In this document: positions 9,055 through 17,056 of the stretch, piece after piece
Position numbering within the stretch: position 1 is the first letter of the stretch
Layout of the letters: every line of letters begins with the position of its first letter
Origin: Devosia equisanguinis
Lineage (GTDB): Bacteria > Pseudomonadota > Alphaproteobacteria > Rhizobiales > Devosiaceae
DNA: 64,000 nt
NCBI RefSeq assembly: GCF_900631955.1
Contig: NZ_UZWD01000017.1
Span: 1 to 64,000, forward strand
Reading direction: 5' to 3'
The notes under the pieces: generated by a model
What the model was told of the DNA's origin: nothing
Database searches by the model: none
The model's input: the letters and a program-made list of their open reading frames with translations, nothing else
Translations under genes and position numbers: made by a program

Positions 9055-9330
9055 CTCACTCTCCCTTTCTGTACATCCAGTCTACCGCACGTTCGGCAGA
9101 TCGTCCCACGTGGTCGTAAACCTCGGCGACCGCATCTCAAACTTGGTGCTGAACGTCTACTGCTTCTTCGGTCGGCCCATCGTGGCCGCTGGAACCGCCG
9201 TTGCGGAAGTTACGACTTTCGAATGGAGAGGTAGCGCCCGCTCACCATGGGATTTCCACTGGCCATAAGCCCGTTGCACAATGTCATGCGTTTCTGGAGA
9301 GCTGGCCGTAAGTATCGAACCCCTTTCGCC
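9055..9330. other. Non-coding or degenerate stretch
   Basis: Together with 8851-8943 this is gene-poor DNA between the methyltransferase and the DUF3800 gene. On the minus strand a frame at 9180-9082 begins MGRPKKQ, has an internal TAG at codon 8, and continues in frame for 24 codons to another stop, which looks like a decayed small gene. No promoter could be assigned with confidence. Confidence 0.35.
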
Positions 9331-10104
9331 CTAATGAATGCATCCTAGATAGACAGAACCAAATCTTTTCAGCGATGCGTTGCGAAGCACTTCGTCGCAG
9401 CTGTCAGCGATGAAGAGACCGAAGCCCTCGACCTTGTAGGTCGCCGCTTCAATCATGTCCTCCTCATCGCCAGTGAAGAGTTTTGGCTGTTTGAAAAACG
9501 GGTAGCGAAGGCCTGCCCAAAGTTCGAAGCCCAGCTCAATATCCAAGTCCGGATCATACCCAGAATGAGGCCCGGCTTTGACCATTTTGGTCACAAGTCC
9601 CATTTGTTCTAAGAGCATTCCGCTAGCTCGGTGAGCAGCGAGATCCGCAACCTGAATTCCCGGAATAAGCTTCGAGTCCTGATTTGGATGGATGTCGAGC
9701 GTGAGGTCTTGCTGGGCTATAAACTCTAGATCCTGATGTGAAACCCTTATTCCTTGGTCGATATAAACCGAATGGGCCTCAGACGAGAGATCGTTCGCAC
9801 TTACCAGACGCGTCAAAGCCTTAAGGGCCTCTGTCCCAAGCTTGCTCCGATCAACGCGTGGCAGGATAACTATGGCGACTCGAGCGCTGCTCAATAAGCC
9901 GCCAATCCCACTGCGGAGCATTCGCGCCACAGGGTTGTGCAACATGTTTGCGTTGCTCTTAAACTCGTCCACCCTCGGAGTCAGGCCAGCGCTCGATACA
10001 ACTGCATCAACGGATGGTCCAAGATCAAATGGCGAGTACACGAACGCGCCGACGATAAAAGCTCCGCGCTCATGGATGCTCTCATCAAAGTAGAAGTGTC
10101 CCAT
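9331..10104 (-). CDS. DUF3800 family protein
   Basis: This is a 257-aa protein when started at the ATG that gives MGHFYFDESIHERGAFIVG. The Y-F-D-E-S beginning and the later IPGIQVADLAA segment (conserved QxADL) are hallmarks of DUF3800, an RNase H-like fold family often found near mobile elements and defence genes. Acidic residues in DES and ADL are the probable metal ligands. An upstream GTG/ATG would add seven basic residues with no better ribosome binding site. It is transcribed towards the methyltransferase cassette but is separated from it by about 480 nt, so it is probably a separate unit. The function is not known. Confidence 0.75.
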   Translation of the reverse strand: MGHFYFDESIHERGAFIVGAFVYSPFDLGPSVDAVVSSAGLTPRVDEFKSNANMLHNPVARMLRSGIGGLLSSARVAIVILPRVDRSKLGTEALKALTRLVSANDLSSEAHSVYIDQGIRVSHQDLEFIAQQDLTLDIHPNQDSKLIPGIQVADLAAHRASGMLLEQMGLVTKMVKAGPHSGYDPDLDIELGFELWAGLRYPFFKQPKLFTGDEEDMIEAATYKVEGFGLFIADSCDEVLRNASLKRFGSVYLGCIH

Positions 10105-10367
10105 TCTACGCCCACGCTGTGCCAACGATATCGTCTTGAACTCCTCGTACCGCGATACGTCTCAGGCGACAATCTAGCGGGTGTGAAGGGGGCAGAGGGA
10201 CACCGCCGATCTGCGGAGCCGATCAGTTCGGTCGGACCACCAGGCATATCAAACATCATATAATGTATGTTTTGTTAGGTTGTCGAAACTGCCGGAGACG
10301 CCTGCAATCCTTGGTGGTTTGGGGAATTTGAAGTCTTCGGTCGCCCTTCGGCATCAACGGCAACATC

Positions 10368-10982
10368 ATGATTTCTAGCAAACCGCCACAAATCATGAGG
10401 TTCCTAATGCGCCAAGCCCGAGTGCTCACCGAACCAGAATTAAAACGCCTGCTCGCCGTGGTGGCGCAGCGCAAACATGCTGCCCGAGATCGGTTCGCGC
10501 TGATCTTGTCGCACCTCGCTGGTTTACGTGTCGGGGAGATCGCCGGGTTGATCCTGAGGGACGTATTCGAGACCAACGGTGGGGTGCGCGAGCAGCTTCG
10601 GGTTCGTGCCAGCATTGCCAAGGGTGGGCATGAGCGTGTTGTATTCATGAGCGAACGCCTACGCCGCGAGATCATCCGCTACCGTGAAGCCATTCCTGAC
10701 TTTACCGGGCGAGAGTTGGATGCACCCCTGCTGCTGACACAGAAGAGGACGGCGTTCTCCCCGAATACGCTTTGTCAGCTGATGGGTCAGCTCTACCGTG
10801 ACGCGGGTCTTGACGGGGCGTCTTCGCACTCGGGTCGCCGCTGGTTCATCACCCAGCTTGCACACTCGGGGGTGTCCCCAAAGGTGATAATGACCTTGGC
10901 CGGGCATCGGAACATGACCACGACCCAGCGCTATATCGACGTTCGGGACGACATGATGCGGGCAGCGGTCGAACTGCTCTGA
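10368..10982 (+). CDS. Tyrosine-type recombinase/integrase (short form)
   Basis: This 204-aa protein contains the complete catalytic domain of phage-type integrases: Arg54 (GLRVGEI), Lys85, H154-x-x-R157 (HSGRR), His180 (AGHRNM) and nucleophile Tyr189 (TQRYID). The usual N-terminal core-binding domain is reduced to about 40 residues, which matches a short recombinase family I recall from alphaproteobacteria, so it need not be truncated. In-frame ATGs at 10395 and 10407 are alternative starts. It is the best candidate for the enzyme that inserted the island at tRNA-Thr, although it lies about 11 kb from the surviving border. A 9-bp-arm inverted repeat follows its stop codon. Confidence 0.85.
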   Translation: MISSKPPQIMRFLMRQARVLTEPELKRLLAVVAQRKHAARDRFALILSHLAGLRVGEIAGLILRDVFETNGGVREQLRVRASIAKGGHERVVFMSERLRREIIRYREAIPDFTGRELDAPLLLTQKRTAFSPNTLCQLMGQLYRDAGLDGASSHSGRRWFITQLAHSGVSPKVIMTLAGHRNMTTTQRYIDVRDDMMRAAVELL

Positions 10983-10983
10983 C

Positions 10984-11010
10984 CAGAACTTGTTGTAAAA
11001 CCAAGTTCTG
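10984..11010. repeat. Inverted repeat after the integrase gene
   Basis: CAGAACTTG (10984-10992) and CAAGTTCTG (11002-11010) form a perfect 9-bp dyad with a 9-nt centre, right at the integrase stop. It is followed by two copies of a GTTnTGAAAC-like sequence. No U-run follows, so it is more likely a recombinase or accessory-protein site than a strong terminator. Confidence 0.5.
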
Positions 11011-11069
11011 AAACACGGTTTTGAAACTGAGTTTTGCGCAAGGTGGGCGGGTCAATCCATGCAGTTTCC

Positions 11070-12053
11070 ATGTCCGATCCCAAGACCGACCCAAAACCGC
11101 CATTCTTTGATCTTGTCGATACCATCAAGGAGGCCAGACGCCATGCCAAGGCGTTTCAAAAGGCTGCGTTACGGAGAGAGCAGCTTCAGCAACTCTATAC
11201 GCTGCTCGATCATCTACGCTTCCTGATCGTCTCCGATCCAGAAGGAAAGAAACCGTTGCCGGATGGGCGTTCGCCTATGTCCTTGAGCGACCTGATCCTG
11301 ACCAAGTTGGCCAGTCCCGACTTTTCCATGCAAAAGGTGCGGGACCGCATCGCTGCCGGGCGACCAAAAATGGGCGACGCCGAACGAGCAGGCCATGAGC
11401 AGCGGCACCTTGATGTCGTCAAAGCCCACTACGATTATTGGACTGACCCGAAATGGCTGGCTGAAATGGGTATGGATGCCGCCACCATCGACATGCTGAA
11501 AACCGGCAACAGCCCCATCCAGCGCACCAAGTTGCTCGTCGAATTGGTGAAGAACGATATTAAGCTGCTGGAACAAGAACCATGGCAGCGGCCTGATGGT
11601 TTGGAGCGTCTGCACGAACTGAAATGGTATGAGGCACGCGCGCTTGACGATGAGCTGCGCATATCATTGCCCAACTTGTCTATCCCTTCCACGGTACGCA
11701 GGAATATTCCCCCGGCCACGGCCAAGCTGAATAGTGAGAAACGGATTGCAGAACGGCTACCCCAGCGCGTCGAGAGGGCAACCGATCCTGTCCGGGAACT
11801 CCACAACGCACTCTTGGAGGAGGGCGCTTCCAACAAGCGGCAATCGTTCGCCTATTACGGAGCAGCAGCTGAATTTGATGGGTTGGAGGTTAATGCAAAA
11901 ATCGAGGACGTTGTGATCACCCTGACCGCCTGCATTGTCGCAGCTCGCAAGACGGGCAAGGGCAGAATTGCCTCCTATGAACAGGATGCGGAAATTTTCC
12001 GAGCCGTTCTCCGGCATATCCGTGAGTGCGTAGCGACCGGTCAGTTCAAATAG
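11070..12053 (+). CDS. Hypothetical accessory protein (327 aa)
   Basis: This soluble, charged, largely helical protein is not recognised. The ATG at 11070 (MSDPKTDPKPPFFDLVD) is preferred over a TTG at 11034 because the extra 12 residues have no protein character; neither has a strong ribosome binding site. It contains no visible catalytic motif, signal peptide or membrane segment. The middle part (GMDAATIDMLKTGNSPIQR) and the predicted helical C-terminus suggest a structural or DNA-associated role, but no function can be assigned. It is followed by a hairpin with a T-run at 12064-12109, so it appears to be monocistronic. Confidence 0.6.
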   Translation: MSDPKTDPKPPFFDLVDTIKEARRHAKAFQKAALRREQLQQLYTLLDHLRFLIVSDPEGKKPLPDGRSPMSLSDLILTKLASPDFSMQKVRDRIAAGRPKMGDAERAGHEQRHLDVVKAHYDYWTDPKWLAEMGMDAATIDMLKTGNSPIQRTKLLVELVKNDIKLLEQEPWQRPDGLERLHELKWYEARALDDELRISLPNLSIPSTVRRNIPPATAKLNSEKRIAERLPQRVERATDPVRELHNALLEEGASNKRQSFAYYGAAAEFDGLEVNAKIEDVVITLTACIVAARKTGKGRIASYEQDAEIFRAVLRHIRECVATGQFK

Positions 12054-12063
12054 ATAAAATTCT

Positions 12064-12109
12064 AAAGGCCGTTGTAGTGACCCAGTTTCAGGGCCTTTCG
12101 TGATTTTTT
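12064..12109 (+). terminator. Rho-independent terminator
   Basis: AAAGGCC (12064-12070) pairs with GGCCTTT (12092-12098) and is followed within 6 nt by a run of six T. The long 21-nt loop makes it a moderate terminator for the gene ending at 12053. Confidence 0.5.
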
Positions 12110-12181
12110 GCTTTCCTTAACCCCGAGGCCTAGATCGACTTCAATAGCAGCATCGAAATTCAGACAAAGGAGAATATTTCG

Positions 12182-12925
12182 ATGGCAAATGCTAACAAAG
12201 AACCACCGATCAGCCATGACATATTGAACAAGGTCAAGTCGCTGATCCAGAAGCGTGTGGACTGGGAGAACAACGAGCGCAAGGCCAGTCGCAAGGTGCA
12301 ATACGCGATTATCGGCGAAACCTACGAGGCCTATCTCGGAGCCAAGAAGGACCCAATCGCTTACCGCAAGGTGGCCCGCGAACTCGGGTTAAAGGTCTCC
12401 GCGAACATGGACACCGCCAATCTGGTGGCCAAGATCGTGTTTGGCACGGACGAGCCCGGTCGACTTCCCGGTATTGCTGCTGTGTTGCGCAAGGCCGCAG
12501 AGGATGAGCTGCAGCCAGCCGAAGTGCCCGCATGGCTTGAAGTCTCGGGCGGCATCCAGGGGGTGCGCAGCGCAAAGGATGATGCAAATCCGGGGTCCGT
12601 GTCCAAGAAAGCCGACGATGCTCGCACACTGCTCAACTCGGGTGTGGTTAAGGGCGTGGTCGTGCCGGATTTCGGTGCATCAGATGGGGTTGCCGACGAA
12701 ACCGGTTTCGCCCTTGCCATCGTTAAGGTGGGGCCGAGCAATCAGGTCGAGATCATCCATATCAGCAGCAACAAAAGCGCCCTGAACGCGGTGCTGGCTG
12801 AATATGCCGAACGTCATGGCCAGACCATCGGGACCGACGACAGCCCAGAGGACACACTTGAGGTGGAACTGCGCTCGATGCGCAAGCAGAGCCTCGACCG
12901 GGCTTACGAAGAAGCCCTTCGTTGA
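12182..12925 (+). CDS. Hypothetical protein, first gene of clamp-loader-like operon
   Basis: This 247-aa protein is not recognised. Its ATG is preceded by an excellent AAGGAG ribosome binding site. The sequence is polar, predicted alpha/beta, without signal peptide or membrane segment. The N-terminal third is basic and helical, and the C-terminal half contains a long alpha/beta stretch (FALAIVKVGPSNQVEIIHIS). It starts 58 nt upstream of an AAA+ clamp-loader-like gene and is presumably co-transcribed with it. It could be a DNA-binding or scaffold partner of that ATPase; this is guilt by association only. Confidence 0.65.
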   Translation: MANANKEPPISHDILNKVKSLIQKRVDWENNERKASRKVQYAIIGETYEAYLGAKKDPIAYRKVARELGLKVSANMDTANLVAKIVFGTDEPGRLPGIAAVLRKAAEDELQPAEVPAWLEVSGGIQGVRSAKDDANPGSVSKKADDARTLLNSGVVKGVVVPDFGASDGVADETGFALAIVKVGPSNQVEIIHISSNKSALNAVLAEYAERHGQTIGTDDSPEDTLEVELRSMRKQSLDRAYEEALR

Positions 12926-12983
12926 CCCTCAATGCCGGTGGCCTCGGTGTCACCGGCCAATCCCATCATCGCAGGAATTTCCC

Positions 12984-13655
12984 ATGAGCCTTGAAAGCCG
13001 GTATCGGCCAAGCAGCTTCGGCGATATCACGTTCGCCACACCAGCCCAGACCACGGCACTATCGCCGTACTTTAGAGGCCTGACCCGCCGCCCACTAATA
13101 CTCCATGGCCCGCCCGGTGGTGGGAAAACGGAAAGCGCAAAACTGCTCCCGGCAGCAATCTGCCCGGACATCCAACAGGCCGACATCATGGAGTTGAATG
13201 GCAGCAAGGAGAACGGCATCGACAAAATCCGTTCCGTATTCGACGGATTTGCTCGAACCACAAAGTCCAACAGCATGGACCTTGGGGTCATCATCTTCAA
13301 TGAGGCCGATGGCTTAAGCAAAGACGCTCAGGACGCCCTCAAGGGAGAAATGGAGGCTGTGCAAGAATACTGCCTCGTTATCATGACGACCAACCACGTC
13401 CAGCGCATCCATGACCCCATTCGGGATCGGTGCCGGTTGGTGGAATTCCCGCTGCCCAACACGCAGCTTCTGCTCCCGCTGGCGCAGCGGATCATGCGTG
13501 ATCACGGCGAGGACGTTTCCGGGGATCACCTTTTGGCGGTCCTGAGCGCGGAAACCTGGCCAGTTGGGCATCTAAGCTATCGCAAGATGTTCGAGCGGGT
13601 TGAAACGCTCATTGCTAAACGGCGCGAAGCCGCTGCCACTGGGCGGGCTTCGTGA
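12984..13655 (+). CDS. Clamp-loader-like (RFC small-subunit type) AAA+ ATPase
   Basis: This 223-aa protein starts at the ATG giving MSLESRYRPSSFGDITF, with GCAGGAA upstream; a longer frame exists but overlaps the previous gene. It resembles replication factor C small subunits and DnaX: the YRPSSF-type opening, Walker A GPPGGGKT (42-49), Walker B VIIFNEAD (102-109), sensor 1 TTN (135-137) and an RDRC arginine-finger motif (147-150). The usual DEAD box reads NEAD, replacing the Mg-binding Asp with Asn106. The protein ends after the lid region and lacks a collar domain. It is probably involved in element replication or loading of a protein on DNA. Family is clear; function is inferred. Confidence 0.82.
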   Translation: MSLESRYRPSSFGDITFATPAQTTALSPYFRGLTRRPLILHGPPGGGKTESAKLLPAAICPDIQQADIMELNGSKENGIDKIRSVFDGFARTTKSNSMDLGVIIFNEADGLSKDAQDALKGEMEAVQEYCLVIMTTNHVQRIHDPIRDRCRLVEFPLPNTQLLLPLAQRIMRDHGEDVSGDHLLAVLSAETWPVGHLSYRKMFERVETLIAKRREAAATGRAS

Positions 13656-13954
13656 TGAGGGTGAAGCCTGCCCACCTGTCCATTCGGAGGGAGTTCGCTC
13701 AAACGAGGAGGGGCTCACTAATTCCGATCTACGTGGCAAGGTATCACGGCGTACTGCTAGGTGACTGGGTGTACTATGTTGGCGACCAGTTCTTCTTCGC
13801 GTTACCGGATGGCAAAATTCTCTACCGTGAGCCTGTCGGCAAGAAGCTGGCTTTCCGAAAACCGCAACGTCGCTTGAACAAAAGAATAGCGCTGGTCAAA
13901 TTGGCTGACCTTCGCCAAGCCACAGTGACCTTGATGAAGCGTGATCTGCTCTAG
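13655..13954 (+). CDS. Small basic hypothetical protein (99 aa)
   Basis: This 99-aa basic protein is translationally coupled to the AAA+ gene: its ATG overlaps the TGA stop by one base (a GTG 3 nt upstream is the alternative start). It has two probable beta strands (LIPIYVARYHGVLLGDWVYYV) and a basic KKLAFRKPQRRLNKR stretch suggesting nucleic-acid contact. It is followed by a strong bidirectional hairpin terminator at 13974-14002, so it is the last gene of the three-gene unit. The family is not recognised. Confidence 0.6.
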   Translation: MRVKPAHLSIRREFAQTRRGSLIPIYVARYHGVLLGDWVYYVGDQFFFALPDGKILYREPVGKKLAFRKPQRRLNKRIALVKLADLRQATVTLMKRDLL

Positions 13955-13973
13955 ATATCTTGGCGCAGACAGA

Positions 13974-14002
13974 AACGGCCACCGATGAAGTCGGTGGCCG
14001 TT
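13974..14002. terminator. Bidirectional hairpin terminator
   Basis: AACGGCCACCGA (13974-13985) and TCGGTGGCCGTT (13991-14002) form a perfect 12-bp stem with a 5-nt loop. A T-rich tail follows on the plus strand. It lies between the clamp-loader-like operon and the convergent Rep-like gene. Confidence 0.75.
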
Positions 14003-14230
14003 GTCCTTATTGCAATGAGTTTTTCGGTTAAAACCACCGAGATACTCTGAGCCTGTGGTCTTGTTGGTCCGTTTATGGGGGGCTAGATGTCTGAGTGTCT
14101 TGATCTATGGCCATCATTCAATACCGTTTCACTGCGCGCCTCAAAACCGAAAGCTCGCAAATGGGAAACAGCAATATCCATCCGCTCCATGCCGACCGCG
14201 CGTTGCAACAGGCCGACCTCGCGGGCAGGG

Positions 14231-14752
14231 TCAGTCTTTGCTGACGAAGGTGGAAAACAGAATTGTCTGGTCGAAATCGTAGTCGCGGCGTTCGAGTTCC
14301 TTGCTCGGATAGAAGCCAGGTCCGCCGCCATACTGCGCCTGTATCAGCACGTTGCCGCCGGGGCAGATCGCCGCCCATGCCTGACCGCAAATCTCTTTCA
14401 GGTCTTCGAGTGTCCGATTGTCTTGATCGGCGAACCGCACGAAGGCGTGCCCGTGGATATTGCGTCCTGCATGCTCCACGAACATTAGGCCATTGGTCCG
14501 CTGGTTCTGAGGCCTCTTGCTGGCCCGAGTACCCAGAAGCGCAGTGTCGATACGCTTGTGAAAGTCTCGAACGGCCCGGTGAAACTCATCCAGGGACATA
14601 TAGGACAAACGCTTGCCCACAAGGGTATTGCGGTTCGTTACCAGCGTCACGAAGTAGTCAGGAAAGCGCTGGCTAAGCTCAAGATAGGCCTCCCGTAGCC
14701 GCTGCTGGTGTGAGGTTGTATTGCCGCTTTTTGCGGGCATAGTCGTTGTCAT
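14231..14752 (-). CDS. HUH/rolling-circle Rep-like protein
   Basis: This 173-aa protein carries the three ordered motifs of HUH single-strand endonucleases. Motif I is YFVTLVTNR (about 33-41). Motif II is NIHGHAFVRF with H100 and H102. Motif III is FYPSKEL with Tyr148 and Lys151, the YxxK pattern of Rep proteins. It could nick DNA for rolling-circle replication or transfer of the element. Its size is that of a minimal HUH domain without a helicase. It is convergent with the clamp-loader-like operon. Motif spacing fits, but no full-length family match was possible, so the call is moderate. Starts at 14752 or 14740 are both possible. Confidence 0.55.
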   Translation of the reverse strand: MTTTMPAKSGNTTSHQQRLREAYLELSQRFPDYFVTLVTNRNTLVGKRLSYMSLDEFHRAVRDFHKRIDTALLGTRASKRPQNQRTNGLMFVEHAGRNIHGHAFVRFADQDNRTLEDLKEICGQAWAAICPGGNVLIQAQYGGGPGFYPSKELERRDYDFDQTILFSTFVSKD

Positions 14753-14851
14753 CGTTGAAACCCTCTGTACGGCTTCCGCCGCTAAATACGATTGCCAGCA
14801 GCCGTTTCCGGCCTGCTGCTCGTTCTATTTATGCGGGAAGGGTCAGCGACG

Positions 14852-15262
14852 ATGACGCAGGGGATCGAATTTCTGGAATTGATCTACGGGCAGCTTCACG
14901 GGGCCAGAATAATCCGGTCCAAGGGCGAGTTTTCCGAGCGGCTGCTCGGGAAATCTCCTAGCTACCTGACCTCTATGAGGGCAAAGCAGCGAGTAATTTC
15001 CAGCGACGTCATCATGGGGTTGGGCGATAATCTAATGGCCGCTATAGATGAACTCGGTCCGGACACGGTTCATGTTGAAAGCCGCGCCACACTGCGCCGG
15101 GCCGTAGCGCACGTGAATAACTATTTGGCCGACCAGACCATTCCGGGTTGCTTGAAGTCGGAAACATCCTTGCCCTGCCGGCAAGGCGGGCATCGAAATT
15201 TCACGACCTGGCTCCTCAGGCGCATTAGTCATCTGCTCCGAGGCAACGAGATTACGCAATGA
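14852..15262 (+). CDS. DUF6626-like hypothetical protein
   Basis: This is a 136-aa protein when started at ATG 14852 (MTQGIEFLELIYGQL); a longer frame from 14792 adds a hydrophobic stretch probably not translated. The segment SKGEFSERLLGKSPSYLTSMRA resembles small alphaproteobacterial proteins (DUF6626 in my recollection) with a helix-turn-helix-like 'S-x-x-W/L-LGxSpSYL' core. It may bind DNA. The C-terminal half is basic and low in predicted structure. It is divergent from the Rep-like gene, sharing its promoter region. Confidence 0.5.
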   Translation: MTQGIEFLELIYGQLHGARIIRSKGEFSERLLGKSPSYLTSMRAKQRVISSDVIMGLGDNLMAAIDELGPDTVHVESRATLRRAVAHVNNYLADQTIPGCLKSETSLPCRQGGHRNFTTWLLRRISHLLRGNEITQ

Positions 15263-15378
15263 GCGGAAAATATTTGATGCATCGCGAAATCGAAATAGCG
15301 GTGAATAAAAACAGGATAGTGTTGCGCTACATGCTAATCTGAATGACCATTCTTCGATCTATTTGGAATGGGGGTCGC

Positions 15379-16047
15379 ATGTCTGTATTGGATATTCCTC
15401 TCCGCAAGGTGTTGCAATTATTCTACGCTTCCTCGAAGCTCCGCCAGTCGATCTTGAAGACGGATATTCGTCTTGACGACAAGAAGGCGGCAGGCGGCTC
15501 GCGAAGCCAGGGCGGGGACTTTTATGCGCCGTTCTGGTCAGACGTAAAAAAGCATATCTCCGGTGATGGGGACTTAGGCGCAATGACCGCAGAGCGGCTG
15601 CTTTCGAATGGCAGCTACAAGCGTTTGTATCCCCAACTGAGAGATGGCGTGCTTGAGCTACTAAGCGCAAAATTGCGGTGGTCAAACGAACCGGTCGAGA
15701 TCACCCCCAAAAGCGTGAATGGCATTCTCAGAATTGAAAGTCTTGGCGCGACAATCCGGGTAAAGGACGCAATTCATGCGCGCGTAAGGGGAGAATACAA
15801 CCGAATTGTTTACCCCTATTTCAGCGAGGAACCGGCCCTATCCGACGAAGGTGGAAGACTGGGTCTGTGGGCAATGCAGCAAGCCCTTCCGGCTTTAGAC
15901 GCAGAAGACATGCGAATTATAGATCCCTTCCGCAAAGCGTTCTTCTCGCCGCAAATTACACCATTGCAAGGAAACGAAGGCGCCCTCTTCCTGGATCGAT
16001 ATAATTCGCTTATCGCCGAGTGGGAGAGGCTGCGCGGTCATCGCTAG
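15379..16047 (+). CDS. Hypothetical accessory protein (222 aa)
   Basis: This soluble protein is not recognised. ATG 15379 (MSVLDIPLRKVLQLFYASSKLRQ) is preferred because it follows a GGGGGTCGC ribosome-binding-like stretch; ATG 15343 is an alternative. The sequence is mixed charge with a segment ILRIESLGATIRVKDAIHA and a helical C-terminus ending SLIAEWERLRGHR. No signal peptide, membrane segment or catalytic motif is visible. It lies 36 nt upstream of a HEPN-like gene on the same strand, so the two may be co-transcribed. Confidence 0.55.
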   Translation: MSVLDIPLRKVLQLFYASSKLRQSILKTDIRLDDKKAAGGSRSQGGDFYAPFWSDVKKHISGDGDLGAMTAERLLSNGSYKRLYPQLRDGVLELLSAKLRWSNEPVEITPKSVNGILRIESLGATIRVKDAIHARVRGEYNRIVYPYFSEEPALSDEGGRLGLWAMQQALPALDAEDMRIIDPFRKAFFSPQITPLQGNEGALFLDRYNSLIAEWERLRGHR

Positions 16048-16083
16048 CCTGCAGCCGCGCCCCAAGACCTGACGAGCCGAAAC

Positions 16084-16674
16084 ATGGCAACCAGCGCCCA
16101 TAAACTCATGACAACGATTGCTGTGCGCTATCTCGATGCGGCAAGGGTGCTCAACAAGAACTCTCCAGCGCCGAATGCCTTATGGGAACCACTCAACCAT
16201 TTGTTCTCAATGTCCCTCGAACTCGCACTCAAGGCCTACCTTGAGCGCGTGGGCGTGACGGAGAAAGAGCTGCGAAAACAGAACGTTCGACACTCTTTAT
16301 ATGGCCTGCTGCTGATGGCCGTTGAGCAGGGGCTGCGGACCACCTACGAGGTGGCGGATGTGGTGTTGGAGATGGACGAAGCCCATGCTTCGCATGCATA
16401 TCGCTACGTACCCAGGCCCGCAGACGGCGAAGTCGCCACAGTCTACTCAGCGCATCCTGCCGTTGCATTTGCTGCCATCCAAAGATTGCTTGATCAATGC
16501 GCGCAAGACCCTGCGGAATTAAGGGCAAAGACCAATTTTCCCGAAGATTGGCTCCCCGCATCACTCCCAGTTCATCCAGTCACTCCCGGACAGCTGGACG
16601 TGTGGCGACGAGACAAATTGAGCCTACGTGAATTCGCCGCTAGCTCGCAAAAACGCGAGCATGGAGTTAACTAG
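16084..16674 (+). CDS. HEPN-like protein
   Basis: This 196-aa protein has a helical N-terminal half typical of HEPN proteins: LFSMSLELALKAYLERVGV followed by R-x5-H (RKQNVRH) and a leucine-rich helix. HEPN domains are often RNases in toxin-antitoxin and defence modules, using an R-x4-6-H motif, and this gene sits in an island. No partner nucleotidyltransferase is adjacent. The C-terminal about 70 residues are irregular and proline-rich. It could also be a non-catalytic HEPN-like protein. Family is moderately supported; toxin activity is only inferred. Confidence 0.5.
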   Translation: MATSAHKLMTTIAVRYLDAARVLNKNSPAPNALWEPLNHLFSMSLELALKAYLERVGVTEKELRKQNVRHSLYGLLLMAVEQGLRTTYEVADVVLEMDEAHASHAYRYVPRPADGEVATVYSAHPAVAFAAIQRLLDQCAQDPAELRAKTNFPEDWLPASLPVHPVTPGQLDVWRRDKLSLREFAASSQKREHGVN

Positions 16675-17056
16675 CAACTGGTCTCAGGCGGCCGGGAACA
16701 GGCTTCGACCACATGTGAAGGGCAATAGACAGATGCATGCCATTTACGGCCGGCTCAGTGAGATCGAACCAGTTTAATGGGCCCAGCCTCGAATGGAGCA
16801 AAGGCCAAGAAGCCTCGGAAATTCGGGATTAAAAGCCAGCAAAACCAAGGCGTTAGGAAGGCGTTTTGCGAGCGGGTGCATTCTGGCACAGACCCAGACA
16901 ATCATAGCCTACGGCTATCATTGTCTGACAATCCGCACGCAAAGGGGCCATCATTGGCCGGATAGCTGCAAACCCCGACAGCGTGCCCCGCTGATGCCCT
17001 ACGGCCCCCGCTGGCGGGACGAAGGGCTAACGGGTAAGCGTTACTGCCCTATTGGG
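16675..17056. other. Intergenic stretch of about 380 bases with hairpin
   Basis: This lies between convergent genes ending at 16674 and 17057. It contains a near-perfect hairpin at 16895-16927 and several smaller G/C dyads. Open frames crossing it (for example 16793 onwards) lack ribosome binding sites and protein-like composition. Confidence 0.45.
16895..16927. repeat. Near-perfect 15-bp hairpin with 3-nt loop
   Basis: CAGACAATCATAGCC (16895-16909) faces GGCTATCATTGTCTG (16913-16927), which pairs at 14 of 15 positions with a TAC loop. There is no T-run. It could be a single-strand origin, recombination site or terminator between convergent genes. Confidence 0.55.

Noticed and set aside
10259..10264. 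TATAAT -10-like box before the integrase gene
   Set aside because: No acceptable -35 element is at 16-18 nt upstream, so it is not listed as a promoter.
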